Below are positions 27,407 to 35,583 of a DNA stretch of 64,000 bases, piece by piece. A program made the translations under genes and the position numbers. A model generated the notes under the pieces. That model ran no database searches. It had not been told where the DNA came from and saw only the letters and a program-made list of their open reading frames with translations. This stretch comes from an uncultured Sulfitobacter sp. (GTDB lineage: Bacteria > Pseudomonadota > Alphaproteobacteria > Rhodobacterales > Rhodobacteraceae). Position 1 is the stretch's first letter. Each line of letters opens with the position of its first letter. The stretch lies in the NCBI GenBank assembly GCA_947492925.1, contig CANLOQ010000001.1:496001-560000 (forward strand), read 5' to 3'.

Positions 27407-28647
27407 ACCCGTATGATCTTCCGACGCTGGACGCCCGTATTGTCGGGCGCACCCAGAGCTTTTTCACCACTGATCTGCAGACCCACAGCGATACGCTGTC
27501 GGACATGATCAAAGGCGCGCGTATTCTGGTTATCGGCGGTGCCGGGTCCATCGGGTTTCAGACCTTGCGCACCGTGATGCGCTATGCGCCGTCGGTTGTG
27601 CATGTGATTGATCACAACGAAAACGGGCTGGCAGAAGTGATCCGCGCGCTGCGGTCCGCGCCAGAACCTGTGCTGACAGACGAGCTGTTGACCCTGCCGT
27701 TCGATTATGGCGGTGCGCCCTTCCGGCAATGGCTGGCCGCGCAGGACCAGCCCTATGACTATGTGCTGAACTTTGCCGCGCTCAAGCATGTTAGGTCCGA
27801 AAAAGACCCCTATTCGATCCTTGCCATGCTCGAAACAAATGTGCTCAAGCTGATTGATCTGGCGGAGGGTCTGGACAGGCTTGGCGCACCCAAGCGGTTG
27901 TTCTGCGTTTCAACCGACAAGGCGGCAAATCCCAGTTCTATGATGGGTGCGACCAAGCGGTTGATGGAACATGCCCTGTTTGCGCCGAACCTGGCCTGGA
28001 CATCGCGCACGCAGATTACATCGGCGCGGTTTGCGAATGTGGCCATGTCCAACGGGTCATTGCTGCAAAGCTGGCAAATGCGGCAGGCAGCAGGACAGCC
28101 GATGGCCTGCCCCGAAGGGTGTCGCCGGTTTTTCGTATCGCTGGGTGAATCGGGTCACCTGTGTACGCTGGCCGCTTTTCTGGGACCGGACCGCAGCGTG
28201 ATCGTGCCCGCGCTCGACCCCGCAGAACACCTTGTTCTGCTGCAGGACGTCGCAACATGGTATCTGGATGCGCAGGGCTTGAAGCCGTGGTTTACCCACG
28301 ACGAGGACGAAGCGCGCGCAGCTGTGGCGGACTGTGCCAAACGCGGGGAGTGGCCGGTGCTGCTGACGCCGCTGGATACGGCAGGAGAGAAACCTTACGA
28401 GGAATTCGTTGGCGCGGGCGAGGATGTGACACGAGGCGATTTTGCGGCTTTGGATCATGTCGGATACCTTCCGCCCGCTGATCCATCCGTTTTTCCCGCG
28501 TTCATCGACCAATTGCGCGGTTTTCTGTCAGATCGGCGGGACAACCCGCTGACGGAAACAGTGCTGAAGGATGCCATCGCCGCAGTTGAACCGGCGTTTG
28601 CCAAAAGTCACCGTGCCAGCGCCAAATCGCTGGACGCCCGCGTTTAG
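27403..28647 (+). CDS. NDP-sugar 4,6-dehydratase, Polysacc_synt_2 type
   Basis: A 414-residue SDR of the CapD/FlaA1 family, soluble version. The NAD loop is VIGGAGSIGFQTLRTV; ALKHVRSEKDPY and STDKAANPSSMMGATKR (Met in place of the classical Tyr, as in WbpM/FlaA1) form the active site. It should remove water from an NDP-GlcNAc (GDP if the upstream enzyme is PtmE-like) to give the 4-keto-6-deoxy sugar used by the aminotransferase. The C-terminal 130 residues (HDEDEARAAV, then TAGEKPYEEFVGAGEDV) follow the family's tail. The GTG start overlaps the preceding stop. Confidence 0.88.
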   Translation: MNPYDLPTLDARIVGRTQSFFTTDLQTHSDTLSDMIKGARILVIGGAGSIGFQTLRTVMRYAPSVVHVIDHNENGLAEVIRALRSAPEPVLTDELLTLPFDYGGAPFRQWLAAQDQPYDYVLNFAALKHVRSEKDPYSILAMLETNVLKLIDLAEGLDRLGAPKRLFCVSTDKAANPSSMMGATKRLMEHALFAPNLAWTSRTQITSARFANVAMSNGSLLQSWQMRQAAGQPMACPEGCRRFFVSLGESGHLCTLAAFLGPDRSVIVPALDPAEHLVLLQDVATWYLDAQGLKPWFTHDEDEARAAVADCAKRGEWPVLLTPLDTAGEKPYEEFVGAGEDVTRGDFAALDHVGYLPPADPSVFPAFIDQLRGFLSDRRDNPLTETVLKDAIAAVEPAFAKSHRASAKSLDARV

Positions 28648-28658
28648 GAACGCCCATC

Positions 28659-29675
28659 ATGCGCGACAATTGCTATATCATCGCAGAGATTGGGGTGAAC
28701 CATAACGGGTCGTTTGATCTGGCGTGCCAGATGATTGACGCGGCAGCGGCCTGTAAGGCGGATGCGGTCAAATTTCAGACGTTCCGGGCCGAAGATCTGG
28801 TCACCACCAGCGCTGCAAAGGCGGCTTATCAAAGCGCGAACACCCAGAACGATGACAGCCAGTTTTCGATGCTCAAGGCGCTGGAGCTGTCGGAGGACGA
28901 ATTTGGCAAGCTGCACGCCTATTGCCATAAAAAAGGGATCGAGTTTCTGTCGACGCCCTTCAGTCTGGATGCCGTCGATCTTCTGGCGCGCATCGGCGTT
29001 GATGCCTACAAGGTCAGCTCGGGTGATCTGACGCATCTGGGCCTGCTGACGCATATGGCGCGGCAGAGCAAACCGATCATTCTGTCCAGCGGCATGGGCA
29101 CCATCGGTGAGGTTGAGGAAGCGATTGCAGCAATTCACGAGGGCGGTGGTACGGACGTTTCGCTTTTGCACTGCGTCTCGAACTATCCCGCAGCCCCCGA
29201 AGACTGCAATCTGGCGGCGATGGACACGATGGCACAGGCCTTTGGTGTGCCCGTCGGCTGGTCGGACCACACGCTGGGTGCCGCGATTTCATGGGCGGCG
29301 GTCGCGCGCGGTGCGCGCATTATCGAAAAGCACATCACGCTGGATCAATCCCTGCCCGGCCCTGATCACAAGGCATCAATGGAACCCGATGACTTTGCTG
29401 AATTCGTAACGGGCATCCGGCGGATTGAAGCGGCAATAGGTGACGGCCGCAAAGGCCCGACCGAAGCAGAGAAAAAGACTGCGCTGGTGGGGCGACGTTC
29501 GATCACGACACGGCACGATATGGCCAAGGGCACGGTGATCACTGCCGATGACATCAAGATTGTGCGCCCCGGCACCGGGCTGGCCCCGCGCCTGTTGCCC
29601 GTGGTGATCGGCTGCGTTTTGACCCGTGATGTAGCGGGCGACACACCGCTGGTTGCAGAAGACATTCATGCCTGA
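28659..29675 (+). CDS. neuB: Nonulosonic acid synthase (NeuB/LegI-like)
   Basis: A 338-residue synthase that condenses phosphoenolpyruvate with a (di)acetamido-mannose-type sugar to form sialic, legionaminic or related acid. The TIM-barrel domain has AEIGVNHNGS, ADAVKFQTF, STPFSLDAVDLL, KVSSGDLTH, SSGMGTIGEVEEAI, HCVSNYPA and EKHITLDQSLPGPDHKASMEP; a C-terminal SAF (antifreeze-like) domain lies at about 280-338. The neighbours (dehydratase, aminotransferase, guanylyltransferase) favour legionaminic over N-acetylneuraminic acid. It overlaps the next gene by 8 bp. Confidence 0.94.
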   Translation: MRDNCYIIAEIGVNHNGSFDLACQMIDAAAACKADAVKFQTFRAEDLVTTSAAKAAYQSANTQNDDSQFSMLKALELSEDEFGKLHAYCHKKGIEFLSTPFSLDAVDLLARIGVDAYKVSSGDLTHLGLLTHMARQSKPIILSSGMGTIGEVEEAIAAIHEGGGTDVSLLHCVSNYPAAPEDCNLAAMDTMAQAFGVPVGWSDHTLGAAISWAAVARGARIIEKHITLDQSLPGPDHKASMEPDDFAEFVTGIRRIEAAIGDGRKGPTEAEKKTALVGRRSITTRHDMAKGTVITADDIKIVRPGTGLAPRLLPVVIGCVLTRDVAGDTPLVAEDIHA

Positions 29676-30294
29676 AAACGCGCTTGTGATCATCGGATCG
29701 GGCGGGCACGCCTGTGTTCTGGCCGAAGCCGCCGCATTGGGGGGATGGCAGATTGCGGGTCATGTGGCACCCCAAGCCGCAGACGATCCGCTGATCGGCC
29801 CGTGGCTGGGCGATGATGGTTCACTGCCGGGGCTTTTGGCTCAAGGCATGTCCTGCGCACTTGGGCTGGGATTTGTGAGTGCACAGACGGCTACACGGCG
29901 GGCGTCCCTGCTTGAAACGCTTGATCCGGCCTGCCTGGCGGTGGTTTTGCATCCCGGTGCATCTGTTGCCCCTTCTGCCGAACTGGCACCGGGGTGCTTT
30001 GCTGCGGCACACGCCACCATCGGCACACGCGCGACCCTTGGTGAAGGTGTGATCGTGAATACCGGCGCAGTGGTTGAACATCATAACACGGTTGGCGCGA
30101 ATACCCACGTGGCAACAGGTGCCCGGTTGACCGGCGGTGTCACCGTGGGGCGCGATGTGCTGATCGGCGCAGGCAGCGTGGTGCGGCAGGGGCTGCACAT
30201 CGGGGACGGTGCGATTATCGGTGCGGGCTGCGTGGTGCTGAACGATGTGCCTGCGGGTGCCACCTGTCTTGGCAACCCCGGCAAGGTCTTGTGA
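29668..30294 (+). CDS. NeuD-family hexapeptide-repeat acyltransferase (LegH-like)
   Basis: A 208-residue protein with an N-terminal nucleotide-fold segment (IIGSGGHACVLAEAA) and a left-handed beta helix of hexapeptide repeats from about residue 90 (IGTRATLGEGVIVNTGAVVEHHN, GVTVGRDVLIGAGSVV). The family acetylates the 4-amino group of the sugar precursor (LegH, PglD) or O-acetylates sialate (NeuD). ATG 29668 overlaps the end of neuB. Position between neuB and neuA fits the legionaminate N-acetylation step after the aminotransferase. Confidence 0.9.
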   Translation: MPENALVIIGSGGHACVLAEAAALGGWQIAGHVAPQAADDPLIGPWLGDDGSLPGLLAQGMSCALGLGFVSAQTATRRASLLETLDPACLAVVLHPGASVAPSAELAPGCFAAAHATIGTRATLGEGVIVNTGAVVEHHNTVGANTHVATGARLTGGVTVGRDVLIGAGSVVRQGLHIGDGAIIGAGCVVLNDVPAGATCLGNPGKVL

Positions 30295-30443
30295 TGAGCC
30301 TGTCCTCACTCCCGCTGGCAGGGCCGCTCTACCCGTCCGGGCAAGCGCATCGCGGGCTTTCGGCATTTGTCTGTCCTGCTTCCTTTTCCTTTGCCGTTGT
30401 CTGCGGTCTGACAGACACCCGAACCCTGAAACGAAAGTTCTGA
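30294..30443 (+). CDS. Candidate 49-codon ORF filling the neuD-neuA gap
   Basis: An ATG at 30294 overlaps the acyltransferase stop (TGATG), has AAGG 7 nt upstream, and opens a 49-codon frame ending at a TGA three bases before the neuA ATG. The product (MSLSSLPLAGPLYPSGQAHR and on, ending TRTLKRKF) has no recognised domain; the middle AFVCPASFSFAVVCGL is hydrophobic. It may serve only to couple translation of neuA; the amino acid make-up is not typical of a conserved protein. Confidence 0.3.
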   Translation: MSLSSLPLAGPLYPSGQAHRGLSAFVCPASFSFAVVCGLTDTRTLKRKF

Positions 30444-30446
30444 CCG

Positions 30447-31151
30447 ATGAAAACAATCTGCACAATTTGCGCGCGTGGCGGATCAAAGGGCGTGCCACGC
30501 AAGAACGTCCGCCCGCTTTGGGGTAAACCGCTGATCGCCCACACTATCGCGCAGGCGCAGGCCTGCAATTTCATCGACGCGATCTATGTCTCGACCGATG
30601 ATGATGAAATCGCACAGATCGCGCGCGACTGCGGCGCAATCGTGCCGTTCAAACGCCCGGCTGAACTGGCCACTTCGGAGGCGGGCAAGCTGGCGGTGAT
30701 CGTTCATCTGATCAACCACGTCGAAGCGTCGGGTGTGGACATCGGACGGGTGGTTGACCTTGATCCGACGTCTCCACTGCGCGAGATCGACGATATATCG
30801 AACGCCGTTTCGATGCTGGATGCGGATACCGACGTGGTCATCACCGGCTATCCAGCGGACAAAAACCCTTATTTCAACATGGTCGAGGCCAAGGAAGACG
30901 GCAATATCCGCCTTGTGCGACAGTTGGAGGGCGAGGTTTTGTCACGGCAGGTGGCACCGGCTGTCTATTCGATGAATGGCTCGGTCTATGTCTGGCACCG
31001 CAACACGCTTGAATCCGGTCTGTGGTCCGGGCGCACGCGGCTTTATGAGATGCCGCACGAACGGTCGGTGGATATCGATAATGAAATTGATTTCAAACTT
31101 GTGGAATTGCTGATGGGCGAAGCACGGGAAAAGGACGCAGGCAATGACTGA
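30447..31151 (+). CDS. neuA: CMP-nonulosonate cytidylyltransferase (NeuA/LegF-like)
   Basis: A 234-residue enzyme that activates the nonulosonic acid with CTP to CMP-sugar for transfer. It shows ICARGGSKGVPRKNVRPL (CTP binding), YVSTDDDEIAQIA, DLDPTSPLR, and the C-terminal RSVDIDNEIDFKLVE, all family hallmarks. It has the catalytic core only, without an added esterase or phosphatase domain. Start ATG 30447. It overlaps the next dehydrogenase gene by 8 bp. Confidence 0.94.
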   Translation: MKTICTICARGGSKGVPRKNVRPLWGKPLIAHTIAQAQACNFIDAIYVSTDDDEIAQIARDCGAIVPFKRPAELATSEAGKLAVIVHLINHVEASGVDIGRVVDLDPTSPLREIDDISNAVSMLDADTDVVITGYPADKNPYFNMVEAKEDGNIRLVRQLEGEVLSRQVAPAVYSMNGSVYVWHRNTLESGLWSGRTRLYEMPHERSVDIDNEIDFKLVELLMGEAREKDAGND

Positions 31152-32118
31152 GCAACACGCAGATGCAATGGCAAAGAACGTACTTTTGTGCGGCTGCGGC
31201 AACATCGGCTTTCGCCACCTTCAGGCACTGGCCAGCATCGAGACACCGGCAAAAATCACCATTGTCGAACCGTTTGAGGCGGGGCATGGACGGATCACTG
31301 ATTTCATTCAGTCAGAAGCGTCTGGCGGTGCAGAGAATTACCGCCTGCTGACCGCGCCGCCAGAGGTCCGCGAACGCTTTGATCTGGTTGTCATCGCCAC
31401 CAGCGCCGACACGCGGCAGGCGGCCTTTGAGAACATCAACAACAAACATGACCTTGGGTGTGTTCTGTTTGAGAAGATCCTGTTTCAGACCACCGGCGCT
31501 CTGGACGAAGTGGGCGATCTGCTGGGGCAAGACAACACGCCCGCCTTCGTGAACTGCGGCAGACGCGGGTTTGAAAGCTACCGCGCGCTGGCCGGGGCCT
31601 TTGCGGGCAAGGGTCCCACGCATATCACGGTCACGGGTGGCGCGTTCGGGCTTGCGTCCAATGCCATTCACTTTCTGGATCTGGCTGAATTTCTGAACGG
31701 TGCCTCGCTGCAATCACTTGATCTGTCCGGTCTGGATGCCGGTGCCATCGAAAGCAAACGCGCGGGGTTTGTGGAAATTTTCGGGACACTCACCGCAGAA
31801 CTGGAGAATGGCGCGCGGCTGAGCGTGACCTGCGCGGATACCGACGCGATGTCCATTTCGATTACGCTGGCCCATGAGGGTCGGGAAATCACGATTGATG
31901 AACTGGCGGGCATGCAGACCGAAGACGGCACAAGCAGCCCGTTCGAGGTCAAATACGTCTCGGGGATGCCGTATCTTTATGACGATGCGCTGCGCCATGC
32001 CGATCCGGGGCTGACCCCCTATGCGGCGTCGGTACGGCAACACCGTCTGTACCTTGAGGCGATGTGCCGTCACTTGGACTTGCCCGTCAGGAACGATACG
32101 GTGTGCCCGGTAAGTTAA
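31144..32118 (+). CDS. Gfo/Idh-type oxidoreductase of the nonulosonate locus, first copy
   Basis: A 324-residue protein with an N-terminal Rossmann segment (VLLCGCGNIGFRHLQAL) and DLVVIATSADTR. The usual EKP motif is EKI in VLFEKILFQ. The second domain (NCGRRGFESYRAL, then GGAFGLASNAIHFLDLAEFL) keeps the His/Asp of the family. The substrate is unknown; similar genes are common in flagellin- and capsule-linked legionaminate loci, where they may alter a nucleotide sugar or the acid itself. The start overlaps neuA. Confidence 0.8.
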   Translation: MTEQHADAMAKNVLLCGCGNIGFRHLQALASIETPAKITIVEPFEAGHGRITDFIQSEASGGAENYRLLTAPPEVRERFDLVVIATSADTRQAAFENINNKHDLGCVLFEKILFQTTGALDEVGDLLGQDNTPAFVNCGRRGFESYRALAGAFAGKGPTHITVTGGAFGLASNAIHFLDLAEFLNGASLQSLDLSGLDAGAIESKRAGFVEIFGTLTAELENGARLSVTCADTDAMSISITLAHEGREITIDELAGMQTEDGTSSPFEVKYVSGMPYLYDDALRHADPGLTPYAASVRQHRLYLEAMCRHLDLPVRNDTVCPVS

Positions 32119-32140
32119 CGCTGATTTGTGGACGATGATA

Positions 32141-33121
32141 ATGACAGACAATTCCAATCTTTTGCTGGTCGGCGCGGGCGGGATGGCATTGGCCTATGCT
32201 GCGGTGCTCAAGTCGATGGACCTGACGCCGAAGGTGCTGGGCCGCGGTGCGGCATCTGCCGCAAAATTTGAAGCGGAAACCGGCATTGCTGCGGGCACCG
32301 GTGCGCTTGAAGATCAGTTGAAGGACATCGAACCCGGTGCGACAGCGATTGTGACCGTCAACGCGCACGCGCTGGCAGACACCACGCGCATCCTGATCGA
32401 ACATGGCGTAAAGCGGCTGCTGGTCGAAAAACCGGCGGCGCTTGATCTGGAAGAAATGGCCGTCTTGCAAGCCGCGGCACACAAGGCAAATGCGGAAGTC
32501 TATGTCGCTTACAATCGGCGCTTTCTTGCATCGGTCATCGAAGCCGACCGGATGATCCGCGAAGATGGTGGATTGATCAGCCTGCGCTTTGACTTCTCCG
32601 AACCGACGCGGCGCATTGGGGCATTGGGCAAAGACCCCCGCGAACTCAGCACATGGTTCTACGGCAATTCGACTCACATGGTTGATCTGGCGTTTCACTT
32701 TTTTGGCCCACCCGCCGCGCTGCAGGCCAGGATTGCCGGACAGGACGGCGTAGACTGGCACCCGCAGGCTGGGGTGTTCACAGGATTTGGACACCGCGCA
32801 GACGGCGCAACGGTGGCATGGCACGCAAACTGGATATCCCCGGGCCGCTGGGGCATGGAGGTGTTGACGCGAGAACGCCGCATCATCCTGCAACCCATTG
32901 AAAAACTGCGCATCCAGACGCACGAAAGCTTTGCAGAACAGGATGTGGCGCTGGATGATGCTGATGATCTGGCCTTCAAGCCGGGATTGCTGCGCCAGAC
33001 GCAGGCATTTCTGACAGGGGCAGACGCTGACCGTCTGATCTCTCTGGATGCGCATGCAAAGCAGATGAAGTTCTTTGAGGCGATCCGCACCGGTACGAGT
33101 TTTCTTGAGGCCGGCACCTGA
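32141..33121 (+). CDS. Gfo/Idh/MocA oxidoreductase of the nonulosonate locus, second copy
   Basis: A protein of about 326 residues with VGAGGMALAYAAVL, LLVEKPAALDLEEM (catalytic Lys of the EKP motif), VAYNRRFLASV and the second-domain STHMVDLAFHFFG. It is a normal Gfo/Idh member, unlike its upstream neighbour with EKI. ATG 32141 was chosen; an ATG at 32135 is possible. It is the last gene of the plus-strand operon, after which 271 bp lack a recognisable gene. The pair of unlike dehydrogenases suggests an oxidation-reduction on a sugar ring. Confidence 0.82.
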   Translation: MTDNSNLLLVGAGGMALAYAAVLKSMDLTPKVLGRGAASAAKFEAETGIAAGTGALEDQLKDIEPGATAIVTVNAHALADTTRILIEHGVKRLLVEKPAALDLEEMAVLQAAAHKANAEVYVAYNRRFLASVIEADRMIREDGGLISLRFDFSEPTRRIGALGKDPRELSTWFYGNSTHMVDLAFHFFGPPAALQARIAGQDGVDWHPQAGVFTGFGHRADGATVAWHANWISPGRWGMEVLTRERRIILQPIEKLRIQTHESFAEQDVALDDADDLAFKPGLLRQTQAFLTGADADRLISLDAHAKQMKFFEAIRTGTSFLEAGT

Positions 33122-33392
33122 ATTCGATATAGGGACGAAAATTGCCTTTGCAGCAGTGCGCCTGCAGACAGTTTGACCAGTTGCAGGGTGTACGATGCCA
33201 AAAGGCGATGAAAGTGATCGACGGCATGGGCCGAACCAGCCAGCAGGCATGGCCCGACCGTTGCACCACAGCATTCCTGGTCAGAATAGAAGTAACGCAG
33301 GTCGTCTCCTTGGCAAGGCAGGCACCATGCAGGAAAAGTTGATCTGACATGTCGCAGCACGTTATCGTTGCGCAGACCGAAATGGAGATAAA
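33122..33392. other. Intergenic region before the sulfotransferase gene
   Basis: No ORF with a plausible start and codon use, no strong hairpin and no T-run was found. It probably holds the promoter of the sulfotransferase and glycosyltransferase genes; the sequence AATGGAGATAAA directly before ATG 33393 is the ribosome-binding site. Confidence 0.5.
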
Positions 33393-34295
33393 ATGAAGAC
33401 GCTATACATGTCCGGCCAAATGCGCAGCGGAACATCCCTTGTTTCGACGTTTCTTGGGCGGAAGAAGGGTTTCAAGATCCTCGTTGATCAGGCGCGCATT
33501 CTGACGGCATCCGGGCAGGCTTTCAAAGGCAAGAGCGTTGATTTTGATCAGCCCCTGAATGTCATTGATCGCGTCAAGCTGTTTGAATCGTTCATCAATG
33601 TGACGCTTTGGGCTGCCAAGAACAGAGGCGAGGAAGGCCGCGCAGTCGCGATGAAGCGCCTTGCCCCCTTTGTTGGCTATATTCGCAAAATTCGGTCGTG
33701 GGAAAGCACACCGCATGTGTTCCCCGGCGATATCATTGATCTGCCGACGTTCCGCACGCACATTGATTTTTTCGAAGTGATCCTCGAACATTCGGTGCCG
33801 ATCACGAACCGGCCCTCGGTGATTTACGCGGGCAACAAGGAAACACGCGGTGAGGAATTCGCCGCAGCAATGTCGAACCGCGAAAAGAAGGCGATTGTTC
33901 TGATCCGCGATCCGCGCGCTGTGGTATCATCGCTGGTGGAGAAGATCGGCAAGGATCCGACCTTTGGTGTTAAAAGTGATGTGGACGATGGCATCGCGCG
34001 CTGGCTCAAAGGCTATGACATCATCAGCAAGAATCCCCGCATTCACGTAATCAGATACGAGGATTTCATCCTTGATCACGAAAAAGCCGTGAAATCGCTG
34101 TCCGACTATCTGGATGTGGAACTTGAGGCCGGTACGGGGATCGACACCAACAACAGTTCTTTCGCGGATGTCGAAAAAGGCACCTTGTCAGATGCAGGCA
34201 TCACGCGGTGGCGGAACTATGCGGATCAAAAGCTGATCGGTACAGTCACCGAAAGATGCAAAAAGCAGATTGAGGCGCTGGGTTACGACCTTTGA
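33393..34295 (+). CDS. Sulfotransferase family protein
   Basis: A 300-residue cytoplasmic sulfotransferase. The 5'-phosphosulfate-binding loop is SGQMRSGTSLV (residues 7-17), and the 3'-phosphate-binding IRDPRAVVSSL lies in the middle, followed by IHVIRYEDFILDHEKAVKSLSDYL. It would use PAPS to sulfate a hydroxyl of a sugar or lipid. The place between the nonulosonate genes and three glycosyltransferases suggests that the surface glycan is sulfated. No PAPS synthesis genes are in the window. Confidence 0.82.
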   Translation: MKTLYMSGQMRSGTSLVSTFLGRKKGFKILVDQARILTASGQAFKGKSVDFDQPLNVIDRVKLFESFINVTLWAAKNRGEEGRAVAMKRLAPFVGYIRKIRSWESTPHVFPGDIIDLPTFRTHIDFFEVILEHSVPITNRPSVIYAGNKETRGEEFAAAMSNREKKAIVLIRDPRAVVSSLVEKIGKDPTFGVKSDVDDGIARWLKGYDIISKNPRIHVIRYEDFILDHEKAVKSLSDYLDVELEAGTGIDTNNSSFADVEKGTLSDAGITRWRNYADQKLIGTVTERCKKQIEALGYDL

Positions 34296-34314
34296 TGCTG
34301 TTGGATGACAAGGC

Positions 34315-35583
34315 ATGTGGCGCGCAGGACATGCGCCCGCAATGAACGAAGCGCCGCTTCGGGTTTGTTTTGTCATCCAAAAGCTGTTCAATCTGACCGG
34401 CGGTGCCGAACGGGTTTTCCTGCAGGCCGCCGCCGCAATGGCAAGCCGAAACATGATCGTGGAGGTTCTGGTTTTTGACCGGACCAACGGGACACCCCGG
34501 TTTGTCAGCGACGGGTTACGCATCACCAACCTGATGCCGACTGCGCTCAGGTCAAAAACACCTGCCGGGGACAGTACCAAGGGGGACCGGACGCCAGGCA
34601 TCCTTGCGCGTCTGCCCAACAAAGGGCTGGTGGCACAGCTGAAATACACAGCCACCCACGGCGTTTTTGCCCATCGGTTGACGACGGCACTGCGTCACAA
34701 ACGCCCCGATGTGATCGTGGGTTTTCTGCCGCCTGCCATTCTTGCGGCAACACGGGCCGGACGCGCCCTTGGGGTGCCGGTTATCGCATCGACCCACAAT
34801 GTTCTCGAACAGGACTTTGGCCTGCAAAGCCCGCGCTGGGATCAGAACACGGTCTACCGCCGACGCGCCCGGAACGCTCTTGCGCAGGCCAGTGCGATCA
34901 CCGTGTTGCAGGATACTTTTCTGGACTGGTTCACACCCGAAGAACGCCAGCGTGCCGTGGTTCTGCCCAATCCGATCAGTCGGTTATCACCGGAACCCGT
35001 GCCTCAGCCCGAACGGGCAAAGCAGGTGCTGTCGGTCGGGCGGCTGACGGCGATTAAAAGACATGCGCTGCTGATCGATGCTTGGGCCAGAATTGCCCCT
35101 GAGTTTCCCGATTGGCAGGTTTCGATCTATGGCGACGGACCGGAGAAGGACGCATTGAGCGCCGGAATACTGTCTCACGGCTTGCAAGACCGCATCATGC
35201 TGCACGGCACCCTGCCCGATCTGGGGCCGGTCTATGACCGTGCTTCGCTGCTTTGTCATCCATCAGCGTTCGAAGGTTTCGGTCTGGCGGTGGCCGAAGC
35301 GATGGCGCATGGCACGCCTGCGTTGGGGTTTTCGGATTGCCCCGGCATCAACCAATTGATCACTGATCAGAAAGACGGCTGGCTGATCGACCCGGGCAAT
35401 GCACCGGTTGAGGCACTTGCAGCAGCGCTGCGAAAGACTTTGAAGAACACCGATGACATGCGCGCAAAAGGCCGGGCGGCGCGTGAGATTCTGCATCGTT
35501 TCAGCCCCGAGGCATTTGCGTCATCATGGGAAAGCCTGATCCGGCGCACCGCGGCGGAAGGTCCTTCCAAGCCTACGGCGTAA
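34315..35583 (+). CDS. Glycosyltransferase family 4 protein
   Basis: A 422-residue GT-B retaining glycosyltransferase. The N-terminal acceptor domain holds FNLTGGAERVFLQ; the donor domain has LSVGRLTAIKRHALLIDA, SIYGDGPEKDAL, and the sugar-nucleotide motif HPSAFEGFGLAVAEAMAHGTPALG (E-x7-E). It adds a hexose-type unit to the growing glycan on the cytoplasmic side. ATG 34315 is used because a GGA is 9 nt upstream; ATG 34342 is an alternative. Its end overlaps by 11 bp the end of the convergent sialyltransferase-like gene. Confidence 0.88.
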   Translation: MWRAGHAPAMNEAPLRVCFVIQKLFNLTGGAERVFLQAAAAMASRNMIVEVLVFDRTNGTPRFVSDGLRITNLMPTALRSKTPAGDSTKGDRTPGILARLPNKGLVAQLKYTATHGVFAHRLTTALRHKRPDVIVGFLPPAILAATRAGRALGVPVIASTHNVLEQDFGLQSPRWDQNTVYRRRARNALAQASAITVLQDTFLDWFTPEERQRAVVLPNPISRLSPEPVPQPERAKQVLSVGRLTAIKRHALLIDAWARIAPEFPDWQVSIYGDGPEKDALSAGILSHGLQDRIMLHGTLPDLGPVYDRASLLCHPSAFEGFGLAVAEAMAHGTPALGFSDCPGINQLITDQKDGWLIDPGNAPVEALAAALRKTLKNTDDMRAKGRAAREILHRFSPEAFASSWESLIRRTAAEGPSKPTA

